Below are positions 1-8,102 of a stretch of DNA of 64,000 nt, piece after piece. The position numbers and the translations under genes were made by a program. Position 1 is the first letter of the stretch. Every line of letters begins with the position of its first letter. The notes beneath the pieces were generated by a model. It searched no databases. It saw nothing but the letters and a program-made list of their open reading frames with translations, and had not been told where the DNA came from. Source of the stretch: an uncultured Lachnospiraceae bacterium (GTDB taxonomy: Bacteria > Bacillota > Clostridia > Lachnospirales > Lachnospiraceae); assembly GCA_905234245.1 (NCBI GenBank), contig CAJOGN010000001.1, positions 124,001 through 188,000 on the forward strand, written 5' to 3'.

Positions 1-3000
1 AATAATAAGAATATATGGATTAAGAAATTAAGTAATAACAACACGATAGAAAAAGGTAGAGATATTCTTATCTTTTTCAACCGTTTACTTGATTAGCTGA
101 TCGCATAATGACAAATTTGCCAAATTGTCAAGTATAAACTCCGTGAATTGCTGGAAACTCTTATCAAAAAGACAATCAGCAGCTAAGACTATTATGAAAA
201 TAGTAAAGTTCAACGACTATCCAACGGATGTATTTAATAAATACATTAACTAGTAGAGTACGACTCATTAAGAGTTGGAAGTGCGGAGCACTTATAATAA
301 GTGAAGATATAGTCTAAAATGGAGACGACAAAGAAAGTTCTTATGCTAGAAGACCATAATAAGAGTGATGTATATGCAATTCTTAGATGGCTTATGCAGA
401 ACTTTAATGAGTTAAGAATGAAAGATAATTTATCTCTGGATAATAAACGCTTAAGATGTAATGAATACATCGCTGCTCTTTTAACACAAGAGTTTAGTAA
501 AAGACTCAACCGTGTTATCACGTTAGGAGCTAAAGCGACTATACCAGATTTTCTAGATTTGTTTAGATTCAGTGGTAAACAATTTGCCACTTAACTCCGT
601 GAATTGCTGGAAACTATTATTACAATACAATCAGCAGCCAAGTTCATTATAAGAATGAAAAGGTTCAACGACTATCAAAAGACACATTAGTGAATCGAGT
701 AGAGTACACTGCAGTGGAAGCACGGAGCAATCATGATGATTGAAGATATAGTCTAAATATATTAGGAATTGTTAATTCAGCGCATGCACGCAAGTGGGAT
801 AAACGTAGTGTTCCACTATAAAACCTCTTGAATTGCTGGAAACTGTTATCATGACACAATCAGCAGCTAAGCTAATTATTATAATTAGAAAGTTCAACGA
901 CTATCCAACGGATGTATCTATTAGATACATTAACTAGTAGAGTACGACTTAATATAAGTCGGAAGTGAGAGGCAGTCATAAAGACTGAAGATATAGTCTA
1001 ACCCTTATAGAGATATAAGGTATTAAGATTGCGTTTCGATGATACTATCAACGATATGGATTTCTTTAGTAGATGTAAGTATACAACCAAAGGGCCACAT
1101 TCTCTCCGATCTCCGGACGATAAATTTATTGAGTTTATGAAAAAATAATACAAAAACATCTTATTAAAATTATTTGTAAAGGACCGATTTTATGAAAAAT
1201 AATTTTGATAAGATTGATATCAACGCAACTATGGCTTTTGATGATAAGCTAATGGAGAAATTGGGTATACCAAAAATTGAGCCTATAAACAATCAGAAAG
1301 AATTGTGGAGATTTGCTTATTTCGACAGACATCGAGAGTGTATAGAGCTACGAAGATACCTGGTGAGTAACTATGGACGTATTTATGACTTATATAATAG
1401 GGAAATGTTCAAGATACAAGATCACACACTTTATAAAACGTCTGTTGGTCCATACAAGTTTGGAACTTTCCATGTTGGTGATACGAAGACCTCACCATAC
1501 CTAATTCATCGAGTAGTTGCTTTTACGTTCATACCTCAAGTACAAGGAAAACCATTTGTGAATCATATAGATGGAAATCCAGCGCATAATTACACCTGGA
1601 ATTTAGAATGGTGTAATAATTCTGAAAACTATATACACGCTCTAAAAACTGGTCTGAAAAAAGAAAAGTATGGTGAAGAGCGTAGCAATGCAAAGTGGAC
1701 GGATGCTGAGATTCATCTAGTATGTTCAATGATGGAAAAAGGTCATAAAGCTACGTATATCTTTCAGACATTGGGCGATATACTAAAAGACCCAAAGGTT
1801 CAATATGAACGTGTTCGTACTTTATACAAGCACATACGAAAACAAACTCACTGGAAGCATATATCTTCTCAGTATAACATCGATTTTTCTCCATATAATT
1901 ATGCGAAAGAAAAAAGCAGCGTTGAAAATGCAAAAAAGAAACTCAATAAAGTTATTATGAAATCCACTGGGAGAATAAAAACCTCTTGAATTGCGGGGAC
2001 TGTTTATAGATTATAACTACTAAACTTTATATAAGCGGCCAATACTAATCATATTGGGTATAGTAATAAGGTTATGATCAAATTAATCCGCAGCTAAGAT
2101 TCTTATTATAAGAATAAAGTTCAACGACTAACGAAAAGCTACCTGATGGTAGAACTGAGTAGAGTACGACTTAATATAAGTCGGAAGTGAGAGGCAGCTA
2201 TTATAGCTGAAGATATAGTCTAAATAAAAAACCGTACGCGGTGGTAAAAATTCCAATAATATATCGATTCGATATCGTGGTGAAAGATACGCTACGTAAC
2301 TCCCTTAATTGCTGGAAACTATTATTAGAATACAATCAGCAGCTAAGATTATCATTAAGATAATAAAGTCCAACGACTATCAAAAGACACATTAGTGAAT
2401 CGAGTAGAGTACATCTTTATGATGGAAATGAGGAGCAGTTATTATAACTGAAGATATAGTCTGAGCTTCATAGAGATATGAAGAATAACAATACTGATTC
2501 ATCCTAGTTATCTTGGTGAGAAATATTGCCAAGAATTAAACAAACCTCTTGAATTGCTGGAATATGTTATAGAAACACAATCAGCAGCCAAGGTTATTAT
2601 CATAATAACAAGGTTCAACGACTAACGAAAGAATATCTATATTATAGATATAATCGAGTAGAGTACACCTTGTGTGGAAGTAAGAGGCAGCTATGATGGC
2701 TGAAGATATAGTCTGAGCTTCATAGAGATATGAAGAATAACATCATGAATATTGACCTTCTCGTGTGTTAATTTTAGCACCAAAATACAGAAATGTATTG
2801 GAAAACTCCTCTAATTGCTTGGAACTATCATAATGATACAATCAGCAGCTAAGACTATTATGAGAATAGTAAAGTCCAACGACTAACGAAAAGCTACTTA
2901 ATATAGTAGAACTGAGTAGTGTACACCTTGTGTGGAAGTGGGGAGCCCCTATTATAGGGTGAAGATATAGTCTAGACCTCATAGAGATATGAGGAAGTTC

Positions 3001-3568
3001 ATAAGAGAACTGCATAGTATTATCTATGTGAATAATTCGGGAAATTCAGATTGTATTGGGTCTGACTGTTATAGTGATATAGCATATGCAACCTCTTGAA
3101 TTGCTGGAACCTATCATCATGATACAATCAGCAGCTAAGACTATTATGAGAATAGTAAAGTCCAACGACTAACGAAAAGCTACTTAATATAGTAGAACTG
3201 AGTAGAGTACACCTAATAGGTGGAAGTGAGAGGCATCTCATTAAGAGATGAAGATATAGTCTAAATAAAAATAAATGCCAGGCACATCGGGAATACTTAG
3301 TCCATTCGGTAAGATAGATGGGTTATATTTTAATAACTCTAGAGAACCGAATGACTTTGAATTCAATTTTAAACAAGACCTTTCTAGAATTATGAAAGAG
3401 GAAGGCGTAGAATACATCGAGATCGAATGTGATAACAAAGAAGATTATTATAAACTTATAGACAAATTATCTGAATTTAATAAGAACTGTATCACAGTAA
3501 GTGGTACTAGTAAAAATAAGTATAATGTGATTCTTGAGAATACTACAGAGGAAGACTCTGTGGATTAA
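1..3568 (+). CDS. RNA polymerase beta subunit, N-terminal half; 5'-partial, eight introns
   Basis: Proposed exons are 1-93, 322-576, 783-800, 1032-1105, 2239-2281, 2497-2517, 2748-2768, 3031-3051 and 3278-3568. Joined they give 278 residues plus a stop in one uninterrupted frame; the gene begins upstream of the window. The joined protein follows the order of bacterial RpoB: a segment with NKRLRCNEYIAALLTQEFSK (like NRRVRSVGELLQNQF), then KYTTKGPHSLGG, ISIRYRGIHPSYLG and SDPGTSGILSPFGKIDGLYF, matching the region around LGPGGL, VRDVHPTHYGR and the link domain. It stops shortly after this, so the rest of beta must be another gene, as in phages with split multisubunit polymerases. The identification as beta is from motif order, not a search. 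Exon 7 ends are uncertain by 2 nt. The alternative, a decayed pseudogene, is unlikely because all joins restore frame and family motifs. Confidence 0.85.
94..321 (+). ncRNA. Group I intron, beta gene intron 1
   Basis: The exon end CTTGAT pairs with GTCAAG at 127-132 to make P1 with a terminal U.G. The core has the shared blocks aattgctgg, cagcagctaag, gttcaacgacta and gaagatatagtct, and the intron ends in G at 321. Splicing joins NRLLD to ETTKK in frame. It carries no ORF. Confidence 0.85.
577..782 (+). ncRNA. Group I intron, beta gene intron 2
   Basis: The exon end AGTGGT pairs with GCCACT at 586-591, with a U.G at the splice site. The core blocks are as in intron 1. The 3' end is fixed by frame and a final G, leaving an 18-nt exon (HARKWD) downstream. 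The 3' tail after gaagatatagtct is longer than in most copies, so the 3' end is less certain than the 5' end. Confidence 0.75.
801..1031 (+). ncRNA. Group I intron, beta gene intron 3
   Basis: AGTGGGAT pairs with GTTCCACT at 810-817 to give an 8-bp P1 ending in U.G. After the shared core and a small P9 hairpin near 1003-1020, the intron ends in G at 1031. Splicing joins HARKWD to RFDDTINDMDFF. Confidence 0.82.
1106..2238 (+). ncRNA. Group I intron, beta gene intron 4, carries an HNH gene in the P1 loop
   Basis: The exon end ATTCTCT (1099-1105) pairs with GGAGAAT at 1970-1976, so an HNH gene of about 0.8 kb sits inside the P1 loop. The core then starts with aattgcggggac and belongs to a second subfamily with an insert containing aactactaaactttatata, shared with the intron at 49830-50106. 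The intron ends in G at 2238. Splicing joins GPHSL to GGKNSNN in frame. Confidence 0.83.
1192..1989 (+). CDS. HNH homing endonuclease inside beta intron 4
   Basis: This 265-aa intron-encoded protein is a typical phage HNH homing endonuclease, expected to cut intronless copies of the beta gene and so spread intron 4. Residues about 50-70 (LVSNYGRIYDL) resemble the NUMOD4 DNA-binding module. The HNH core is at about 105-150, with HRVVAFTF, VNHIDGNPAHN and NLEWCNNSENYIHA. The C-terminal part probably reads DNA through helices. The start has a modest ribosome site (aaaggacc). The last codons (TGRIKTS) overlap the 3' strand of P1 and the start of the ribozyme core, so translation and folding of the intron must compete. 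Function is from family knowledge; the target site is inferred. Confidence 0.85.
   Translation: MKNNFDKIDINATMAFDDKLMEKLGIPKIEPINNQKELWRFAYFDRHRECIELRRYLVSNYGRIYDLYNREMFKIQDHTLYKTSVGPYKFGTFHVGDTKTSPYLIHRVVAFTFIPQVQGKPFVNHIDGNPAHNYTWNLEWCNNSENYIHALKTGLKKEKYGEERSNAKWTDAEIHLVCSMMEKGHKATYIFQTLGDILKDPKVQYERVRTLYKHIRKQTHWKHISSQYNIDFSPYNYAKEKSSVENAKKKLNKVIMKSTGRIKTS
2282..2496 (+). ncRNA. Group I intron, beta gene intron 5
   Basis: CGTGGT pairs with GCTACG just before aactccc, ending in U.G. The standard core is followed by a P9 hairpin (cttcatagagatatgaag) and a final G at 2496. Splicing joins SIRYRG to IHPSYLG. Confidence 0.85.
2518..2747 (+). ncRNA. Group I intron, beta gene intron 6
   Basis: CTTGGT pairs with GCCAAG, ending in U.G. 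The core and P9 hairpin are nearly identical to intron 5. The final G is at 2747. Splicing joins IHPSYLG, a 21-nt exon, to NIDLLV. Confidence 0.85.
2769..3030 (+). ncRNA. Group I intron, beta gene intron 7
   Basis: The core is standard (aattgcttgg variant, cagcagctaag, ccaacgactaacg, gaagatatagtct). P1 is weak: GTGT against GCAC only, so the 5' site may be 2766 or 2768 with the 3' end at 3028 or 3030 to match. Both keep frame and give LV(C or L)NNSGNSD. Confidence 0.7.
3052..3277 (+). ncRNA. Group I intron, beta gene intron 8
   Basis: CAGAT pairs with GTCTG, ending in U.G. A long stretch of its core is identical to intron 7, including the arm gctacttaatatagtagaac, suggesting recent duplication. 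The final G is at 3277. Splicing joins GNSD to PGTSGILSPFG, the expected RpoB motif. Confidence 0.85.
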
Positions 3569-3574
3569 TGTCTA

Positions 3575-3609
3575 AATAAGGGGTGGGCATAATCTCACCC
3601 CTTATTTTT
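3575..3609 (+). terminator. Rho-independent terminator of the beta gene
   Basis: A GC-rich stem, aaggggtg with caccccttat, is followed by TTTTTA directly after the beta stop codon. Confidence 0.85.
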
Positions 3610-3627
3610 ATCCGTATATCATTTTTT

Positions 3628-3655
3628 TTGATTATGTATCATATAGGTAAGAATA
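3628..3655 (+). promoter_or_regulatory. Possible promoter, TATCATATAGGTAA type
   Basis: The element tatgtatcatataggtaag lies about 65 nt before the gene at 3716. A near copy (tctatcatataggtaataaa) is at 63966-63985, upstream of whatever follows the window. A promoter role is inferred from recurrence and position. Confidence 0.4.
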
Positions 3656-3715
3656 AAAGAAAGCCGGATGGAGATAATATCAAGAGTCTAGCTTATCTAT
3701 TTTGGAGGTATTATT

Positions 3716-4090
3716 ATGTATAATAAGACTACTGGTAAAATGAGGAAGATTGTGGATTCCACCGCATTTAAGGCGTACGAGAATGTCCTCACGTTCGCTT
3801 GGACCGCAGCCTCCGCCACCATCGGTAAGAAGGTGGCAAAGAAACTTGGTGCTGGAAAGAAGGGCCAGATCATCGGCGCGAGCATCGGCGCAGTGGTCTA
3901 CTGCGCCCTCGATGCCAAGGCCGAGAAACTCGGAAAAGAGCTCGGCATGACTAATGAGGCCTGGGCGGACTTGATGGATGCCATGGCGGAAGGTTACCGC
4001 GAGAAAGACGCTGATGAAGAGTGGGACGAGTTCATCGACTCTGTCTCCGATTTGGATCACCCGAAGGATGTGGAGGCTCAGAAAGCCTAA
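3716..4090 (+). CDS. Unknown small protein with glycine-rich membrane-like segment
   Basis: This 124-aa protein is not recognised. Residues about 35-65 form a small-residue-rich hydrophobic stretch (GQIIGASIGAVVYCALDA) flanked by lysines, like a glycine-zipper membrane segment. The C-terminal third is acidic and helical. The start has a good ribosome site (tggaggt). Its codons are visibly richer in C and G at third positions than those of its neighbours, which may mean high expression or a different origin. A single-gene transcript is likely, with a terminator on each side. Confidence 0.75.
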   Translation: MYNKTTGKMRKIVDSTAFKAYENVLTFAWTAASATIGKKVAKKLGAGKKGQIIGASIGAVVYCALDAKAEKLGKELGMTNEAWADLMDAMAEGYREKDADEEWDEFIDSVSDLDHPKDVEAQKA

Positions 4091-4093
4091 TCA

Positions 4094-4134
4094 AAAAAGA
4101 TGGCTCGGTGACTTTCACTGGGCCTTCTTTTTTC
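4094..4134 (+). terminator. Rho-independent terminator
   Basis: An imperfect stem, aagatggctcggtg with cactgggccttctt, with a T run follows the gene ending at 4090. Confidence 0.7.
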
Positions 4135-4199
4135 TTGTTTTAACAGGGAATTTATATGGTTTCATATACGGATCATAGAAACAATGAGGTAAGCTTGTG

Positions 4200-4289
4200 A
4201 TGAAGCATGTTTACACGATCATAGCAATAGTTATGGCAGGTGTTATGATTTATCACAGGCTACTTTTCGGTTATATACTATACATATAG
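4200..4289 (+). CDS. Possible 29-aa membrane peptide
   Basis: The short frame begins MKHVYTIIAIVMAGVMIY and is largely hydrophobic, like a single-pass membrane peptide. A gaggtaa ribosome site lies 8 nt upstream. It overlaps the promoter-like element at 4265-4284, so it could also be chance. Confidence 0.4.
   Translation: MKHVYTIIAIVMAGVMIYHRLLFGYILYI
4265..4284 (+). promoter_or_regulatory. Likely phage promoter, TTATATACTATA type
   Basis: ttatatactatacatatag lies about 35 nt before the start codon at 4314, with no other long gap. The same element recurs at 62596 and 62995 (plus) and near 40395 (minus). Confidence 0.5.
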
Positions 4290-4313
4290 ATTCTATACAC
4301 AGGAGGGATAACA

Positions 4314-4592
4314 ATGACGTTTTTAGAAGCCTTCATAGGAACTGACAAATTTCTAGCTCGTCGACTTCTGAAGGAAGACGAACTCAAACTTTTACTTCAG
4401 AAAAAATACTCTGATCTTTCATTTAGAATGATTGATGATTTAATTATGACAGCAAAAAGATTTGATGTTTGGGTTGATGTTGATGGCGGGGTTGCCGTCA
4501 TCTATACGTACAGACCACAGGATGAATACCCTGATCGTTTTGTAGTTGTCACCACGGGTAAAAATTGTGATTTCTTATTTGGCTCAGAATAA
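4314..4592 (+). CDS. Unknown 92-aa protein
   Basis: Not recognised. The N-terminal half is helical with many lysines and leucines; the C-terminal half looks like beta strands (VWVDVDGGVAVIYTY, RFVVVTTG). An aggaggg ribosome site precedes the start. It lies in a run of small plus-strand genes, each with its own strong ribosome site, typical of early host-takeover genes, but that role is only inferred. Confidence 0.75.
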   Translation: MTFLEAFIGTDKFLARRLLKEDELKLLLQKKYSDLSFRMIDDLIMTAKRFDVWVDVDGGVAVIYTYRPQDEYPDRFVVVTTGKNCDFLFGSE

Positions 4593-4632
4593 AAGAATAT
4601 TATCTAGATTCTATATATAGGAGGAATAATCC

Positions 4633-4893
4633 ATGAGTTTTTTCGGAGACCTTGGTGCATTGATTGACGAATATGCCGAGTCATTGCATGGTGATGAAAA
4701 AGATGACTTTGTCGAAAGTTTCCTTGAGGATCTTGAGGAAATTGGAGATGCAGGTGTCGTGGTAATGGATTCTGATGAAGAAAGAATCATTATGGCTAGA
4801 AATGAAGATGGTGAACTCATTCCTCTCCCATCTACATTCATTCTAACCGTTAATAAGGTTCTTGACTATGCGAAGGAAAACGATGATATATAA
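4633..4893 (+). CDS. Unknown acidic 86-aa protein
   Basis: Not recognised. It is strongly acidic (EYAESLHGDEKDDFVESFLE), helical, with a short strand region, AGVVVMDSDEERIIMA. An aggagga ribosome site and a leader with an AT-rich tattatctagattctata element precede it. A terminator follows at once, so it ends its transcript. Small acidic phage proteins are often inhibitors of host enzymes, but nothing here shows a target. Confidence 0.75.
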   Translation: MSFFGDLGALIDEYAESLHGDEKDDFVESFLEDLEEIGDAGVVVMDSDEERIIMARNEDGELIPLPSTFILTVNKVLDYAKENDDI

Positions 4894-4937
4894 AAATAAC
4901 CCAGTGTACTATGATTTAAGTACACTGGGTTATTTTT
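4893..4937 (+). terminator. Rho-independent terminator
   Basis: A long perfect stem, aataacccagtgtact with agtacactgggttatt, is followed by T residues. Confidence 0.9.
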
Positions 4938-4957
4938 TGGAAAGGTGTTGGTGAAAA

Positions 4958-5149
4958 ATGGCAAAACCTAAGTTGAATAAATTAATAGATGTAATGTATG
5001 CGAGGTTATCGAAGAAGAATATGGTAACACCTCAAATACGTGTATTATACAATGAAGTAAAAAATAACTATAAAGATATTCTATTGGATGAACTAGATGG
5101 AGTTTGCATGGAAGAAAATAAGAGGGAAAAAGTAATTCAAAATGCTTAA
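4958..5149 (+). CDS. Unknown 63-aa basic protein
   Basis: Not recognised. It is helical and lysine-rich in its N-terminal half (KPKLNKLIDVMYARLSKKNM). Its end overlaps the start of the next gene by 8 nt, so the two are probably translationally coupled. Confidence 0.7.
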   Translation: MAKPKLNKLIDVMYARLSKKNMVTPQIRVLYNEVKNNYKDILLDELDGVCMEENKREKVIQNA

Positions 5150-5861
5150 AGGATCAATAGAACTTTTCAGAGTCGGAGGAATGAAAGTTAAGTTTAATCT
5201 TGTGATAAGAAATGAAACTGCTTTCAAGAATTTAGCAAAAGCATACCAAGGGAAGCTAGTGGAGTTTTTCTCATACGGAAATGCAGAATATCTTAAGATA
5301 TCACCAAAACCATATCTTACATTAGATATTTCTAATACAGCAGATAAGAATGATGAATGGGATCCAAATATGTCAGTGAATTTAAATAAATTTGCTATAT
5401 TTGATTTCATTAAAAAGACTAGAGCTGTTATTTCCTCTATGAGTATTCCAGAGATGTATTTTAATCAGAATGGGATGCTGAGACTAAATGGAGAGCTAGC
5501 AAAAGCTCATTCCAAGATTGTGCCGACTCCAAATAAATCACTCTGTATTATTCCGGCAGTATTAGAAGATAAAGAAGATTCTTCTAACTACTATGAGGGA
5601 GTTGCATTCATGATAAATAGTATTGATAACTATTGTATTCTTCCTATAACAGAAGTAGAGTATCTTTGCTTTGAATTACAAAAGCTAGATTTATATCTAC
5701 TATCTATGGAAGTGATTAATACTTATCTTCTAATGGGATATGGAAAGAATCTCCAGAAGATGAAAGTAAATGCAACATTTTCAGAGAAGAAACCGGAAAT
5801 TCCAGAGACCACAAATCTTCCAAAAATTGAAACTCCATCTGCAATCCCAAATGACATATAA
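5142..5861 (+). CDS. Unknown 239-aa protein
   Basis: Not recognised. It has alternating hydrophobic strands (MKVKFNLVIRN; LVEFFSYGNAEYLKI) and a proline-rich C-terminal tail (KKPEIPETTNLPKIETPSA). The first ATG overlaps the upstream gene; an internal ATG at 5181 has a ggagga placed too close to be a normal ribosome site. It precedes the MazG-like gene by 10 nt, suggesting one operon. A nucleic-acid or replication-related role is possible but unsupported. Confidence 0.75.
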   Translation: MLKGSIELFRVGGMKVKFNLVIRNETAFKNLAKAYQGKLVEFFSYGNAEYLKISPKPYLTLDISNTADKNDEWDPNMSVNLNKFAIFDFIKKTRAVISSMSIPEMYFNQNGMLRLNGELAKAHSKIVPTPNKSLCIIPAVLEDKEDSSNYYEGVAFMINSIDNYCILPITEVEYLCFELQKLDLYLLSMEVINTYLLMGYGKNLQKMKVNATFSEKKPEIPETTNLPKIETPSAIPNDI

Positions 5862-5871
5862 GGGTGAGGAT

Positions 5872-6408
5872 ATGAAGAACTTGAAGAAAATGATTATGAC
5901 GGTAAATAAAATTACGTATACACAAAAAGATTTGGATGATGCAATCGCAGAATCAATTTATACGATTGGTTATACCAAGACTCTTATTGTGGCGATAGAA
6001 GAACTCGGTGAGCTCATTAATGTCATCTCAGATAATACCGAAAACAAATTAGATTATATCCATACCGTAGAAGAACTTACTGATGTTATTATCACACTAG
6101 AGTACTGTAAGCAAGCTGCTCATATGAAACCAGATGAGCTAGCTAAGACATATAAAATCCCTGAGAATAGACATAAGATTATGTACTATATCAACGTATT
6201 GTCGAGAACTCAGCAGAGTATCACGAAGTTTATTCGTCATGCAACAAGGTCTAGGCAATCATTAATTCAGAGTGTGATTATCACATATGCAGTAATTGAT
6301 GATATGGTATCATTTTATAATATAGATAGACGTGATATAGAAAAAATGAAACAGCTAAAGATAAATCGATTAAGAGATAGATTAGACAATAGACAGTTAT
6401 TTCAATAG
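5872..6408 (+). CDS. MazG-like nucleotide pyrophosphohydrolase
   Basis: This 178-aa all-helical protein shows the metal-binding pattern of the MazG/dUTPase-like NTP pyrophosphatase superfamily: EELGEL at about residue 43, then VEELTDVIITLEY at about 66, giving the paired EExxE and ExxD motifs. Such enzymes hydrolyse NTPs or dNTPs, or in phages sometimes lower ppGpp signalling. The start chosen is the ATG after gggtgagg. It sits in an operon with a P-loop kinase-like gene, fitting a role in nucleotide metabolism. The C-terminal extension (about residues 100-178) is longer than in minimal MazG domains. Confidence 0.65.
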   Translation: MKNLKKMIMTVNKITYTQKDLDDAIAESIYTIGYTKTLIVAIEELGELINVISDNTENKLDYIHTVEELTDVIITLEYCKQAAHMKPDELAKTYKIPENRHKIMYYINVLSRTQQSITKFIRHATRSRQSLIQSVIITYAVIDDMVSFYNIDRRDIEKMKQLKINRLRDRLDNRQLFQ

Positions 6409-6430
6409 ACTATAAACAGTGGAGGTCAGC

Positions 6431-6979
6431 ATGGAAAAGAATACAACTGTTATAAGTGCTTTTCCAGGTACAGGGAAAAGTTATATTCATAAGCATCAAA
6501 AAGAACTTAATATTACATGCATTGATTCAGATTCTAGTTATTTTCACTGGACTGTGAATACTCCTAGAACAAAGATTAAAAATCCAAATTTTCCAACCAA
6601 TTACATTGATCACATTAAAGAAAACCTTGGAAAATATGATATTATTTTCATTAGTAGTCATGAAGATGTTAGAAGAGAGGTAGCAAAAGCTGGTATAGAA
6701 TACATTGTAGTATACCCAACGGAATCTCTCAAGAATGAATATATCGGAAGATATTATAATCGAGGAAATAGCGATGATTTTATTAAGACATTAGATTACT
6801 TCTTTGATGAATGGGTTAAATCTTGTAGGAATGATAAGAATGCTAAAATACATGTAGAGCTAACACAGCATACAGAGTATTTATCTGACGTAATTTTCCG
6901 ACTGAATTCACTCTATTCAGCCAAATGGGAAAAGACTAAACTAAGTTCTCTATATGGTACTACATGTAGAGAGAATTAA
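6431..6979 (+). CDS. P-loop kinase-like ATP-binding protein
   Basis: The N-terminus (TTVISAFPGTGKSYI) is a clear Walker A loop near residue 10. A strand ending in IDSDSS at about 35 and YDIIFISSHEDVRREV at about 80 fit a small nucleoside or nucleotide kinase fold, in which an Asp binds the substrate and DVRREV-like arginines act later. The length (182 aa) suits such kinases. The ATG at 6431 is chosen because ggaggtc precedes it; a GTG further upstream has none. The neighbouring MazG-like gene suggests dNTP metabolism. The exact substrate cannot be told. Confidence 0.7.
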   Translation: MEKNTTVISAFPGTGKSYIHKHQKELNITCIDSDSSYFHWTVNTPRTKIKNPNFPTNYIDHIKENLGKYDIIFISSHEDVRREVAKAGIEYIVVYPTESLKNEYIGRYYNRGNSDDFIKTLDYFFDEWVKSCRNDKNAKIHVELTQHTEYLSDVIFRLNSLYSAKWEKTKLSSLYGTTCREN

Positions 6980-6982
6980 AAT

Positions 6983-7027
6983 AAAATAAGTTGACTACTA
7001 TACCTTAAGTAGTCAACTTATTTTTAT
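6983..7027 (+). terminator. Rho-independent terminator
   Basis: A perfect stem, aagttgactact with agtagtcaactt, and a T run follow the kinase-like gene. Confidence 0.9.
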
Positions 7028-7043
7028 TATAGGTGGTTATTTC

Positions 7044-7676
7044 ATGAAACTATATCTTTTTTATATCCCGAGTATTTTTTTATGTAAAAATATAGCATAT
7101 ACAGTATCAGATGGAGATACAATAAAATCTGTTAATGGTGTGGAATACAAGTTATATGCTTTTACAACAGATAAAAAGAAGAGAGATAAATTTATAGAAG
7201 ATAGAATAGATGATTTCATCTGTATCCCGAGGAATATAGAGAAAGAGGAATACGGTGATTTCAAGAAATCAAAACCAGATTATGAACTCATGTATATAAG
7301 ATATAAGAATTATTCTTATAAGACTGAAATCTTATCCAATATGAATGAATACAACCATTGCAAGTATGGATGGTGTGAGATATTCAATGAAAAAGATATT
7401 CTATCATCTTTACCATATAATCTAGTAGAGGCTATAAATAATGAATATCAAGAGCATCTAGCTGTACTAGGATTAAATAGTCTAGTAATAGCATATGATG
7501 ATGAACTATCATCTATGCTAATGAATGGTGACTATGAGTTTAATGATGATTGTGTATTTACTATACTAGACCAAGAATACCATGATAGCTCTGGTAGAAT
7601 TGCTACAGTATCACTGAAACTCAAACCAAAAGAATATAATCTTTATATTCATGAATTCAAAAAATTATATAAATAA
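7044..7676 (+). CDS. Unknown 210-aa protein
   Basis: Not recognised. The N-terminus (KLYLFYIPSIFLCKNIAY) is a beta-strand-like hydrophobic stretch but lacks a clear signal peptide cleavage site. The rest mixes acidic and aromatic residues, with a C-terminal SLKLKPKEYNLYIHEF strand region. It has its own ribosome site (aggtgg) and lies between two terminators, so it is probably a single-gene unit. It faces the minus-strand block beginning at 7715. Confidence 0.7.
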   Translation: MKLYLFYIPSIFLCKNIAYTVSDGDTIKSVNGVEYKLYAFTTDKKKRDKFIEDRIDDFICIPRNIEKEEYGDFKKSKPDYELMYIRYKNYSYKTEILSNMNEYNHCKYGWCEIFNEKDILSSLPYNLVEAINNEYQEHLAVLGLNSLVIAYDDELSSMLMNGDYEFNDDCVFTILDQEYHDSSGRIATVSLKLKPKEYNLYIHEFKKLYK

Positions 7677-7710
7677 GGAAAGAGATTAAGTTCTCTTTCC
7701 TTATTTTTTT
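7672..7710. terminator. Bidirectional terminator between converging genes
   Basis: aaataaggaaagaga with tctctttccttatttt has A and T runs on the two sides and serves both the gene at 7044 and the minus gene at 7715. Confidence 0.85.
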
Positions 7711-7714
7711 TCAA

Positions 7715-7984
7715 TTAAGATTCAGGTGTAATCCCCATCAGGAGGTTAGCAAGACTATCGGATACTGAAACAATATCCTCTTCCTCAGCATCCATAGGAC
7801 AATCCTCTACTAGTGGAACGGATGACTTCAGTGTCGTGAGGAATTGGCTTAAAAGGTTTGCATTCTCATTGACATATACATCATCAGCGGTATTCACAGG
7901 GAAGATACGGGAAGGCTCCCCTTGACTATCAACAGAATTTAGTTGAACATGACCGCCGTATTCACTAAGAAGCATTCTAAACAC
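7715..7984 (-). CDS. Unknown 89-aa protein, probably structural
   Basis: Not recognised. It is acidic, with a run of acidic residues (CPMDAEEEDIVSVSD) and a hydrophobic C-terminus. A strong aaaggag ribosome site precedes it. It is the last gene of a minus-strand block that looks structural, separated from the fibre-like gene by a terminator. Confidence 0.7.
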   Translation of the reverse strand: MFRMLLSEYGGHVQLNSVDSQGEPSRIFPVNTADDVYVNENANLLSQFLTTLKSSVPLVEDCPMDAEEEDIVSVSDSLANLLMGITPES

Positions 7985-8020
7985 TCCTTTCTCTATAGAT
8001 TAATCTAATGTCAAAGATAT

Positions 8021-8062
8021 AAAAATGAATGGGGATAGGTATAAACCCACCCCCATTCATTC
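8021..8062 (-). terminator. Rho-independent terminator of the fibre-like gene
   Basis: On the minus strand, aatgaatgggggtggg with ctatccccattcatttt forms a long stem with a T run. Confidence 0.8.
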
Positions 8063-8102
8063 TAGGGTTTTACCCCATTGTTGTTTTAGATAAGACTAAA
8101 GA

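Noticed and set aside
94-3277. Regularly repeated blocks that at first look like a CRISPR or tandem repeat array
   Set aside because: The repeated units are 200-260 nt ribozyme cores with conserved P3-P9 blocks and variable arms, and the intervening pieces are coding exons.
3052-3277. An IS element, given near-identical copies at several loci
   Set aside because: There are no terminal inverted repeats, target duplications or transposase; the copies are ribozymes.
1-3568. A broken, frameshifted polymerase pseudogene
   Set aside because: All joins restore frame exactly and rebuild conserved motifs, with matching P1 pairings; decay would not do this repeatedly.
3680-4060. Minus-strand frames over the gene at 3716
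   Set aside because: They lack a ribosome site, and the plus-strand gene has a strong site and its own terminator; the open frames come from its GC-rich codons.
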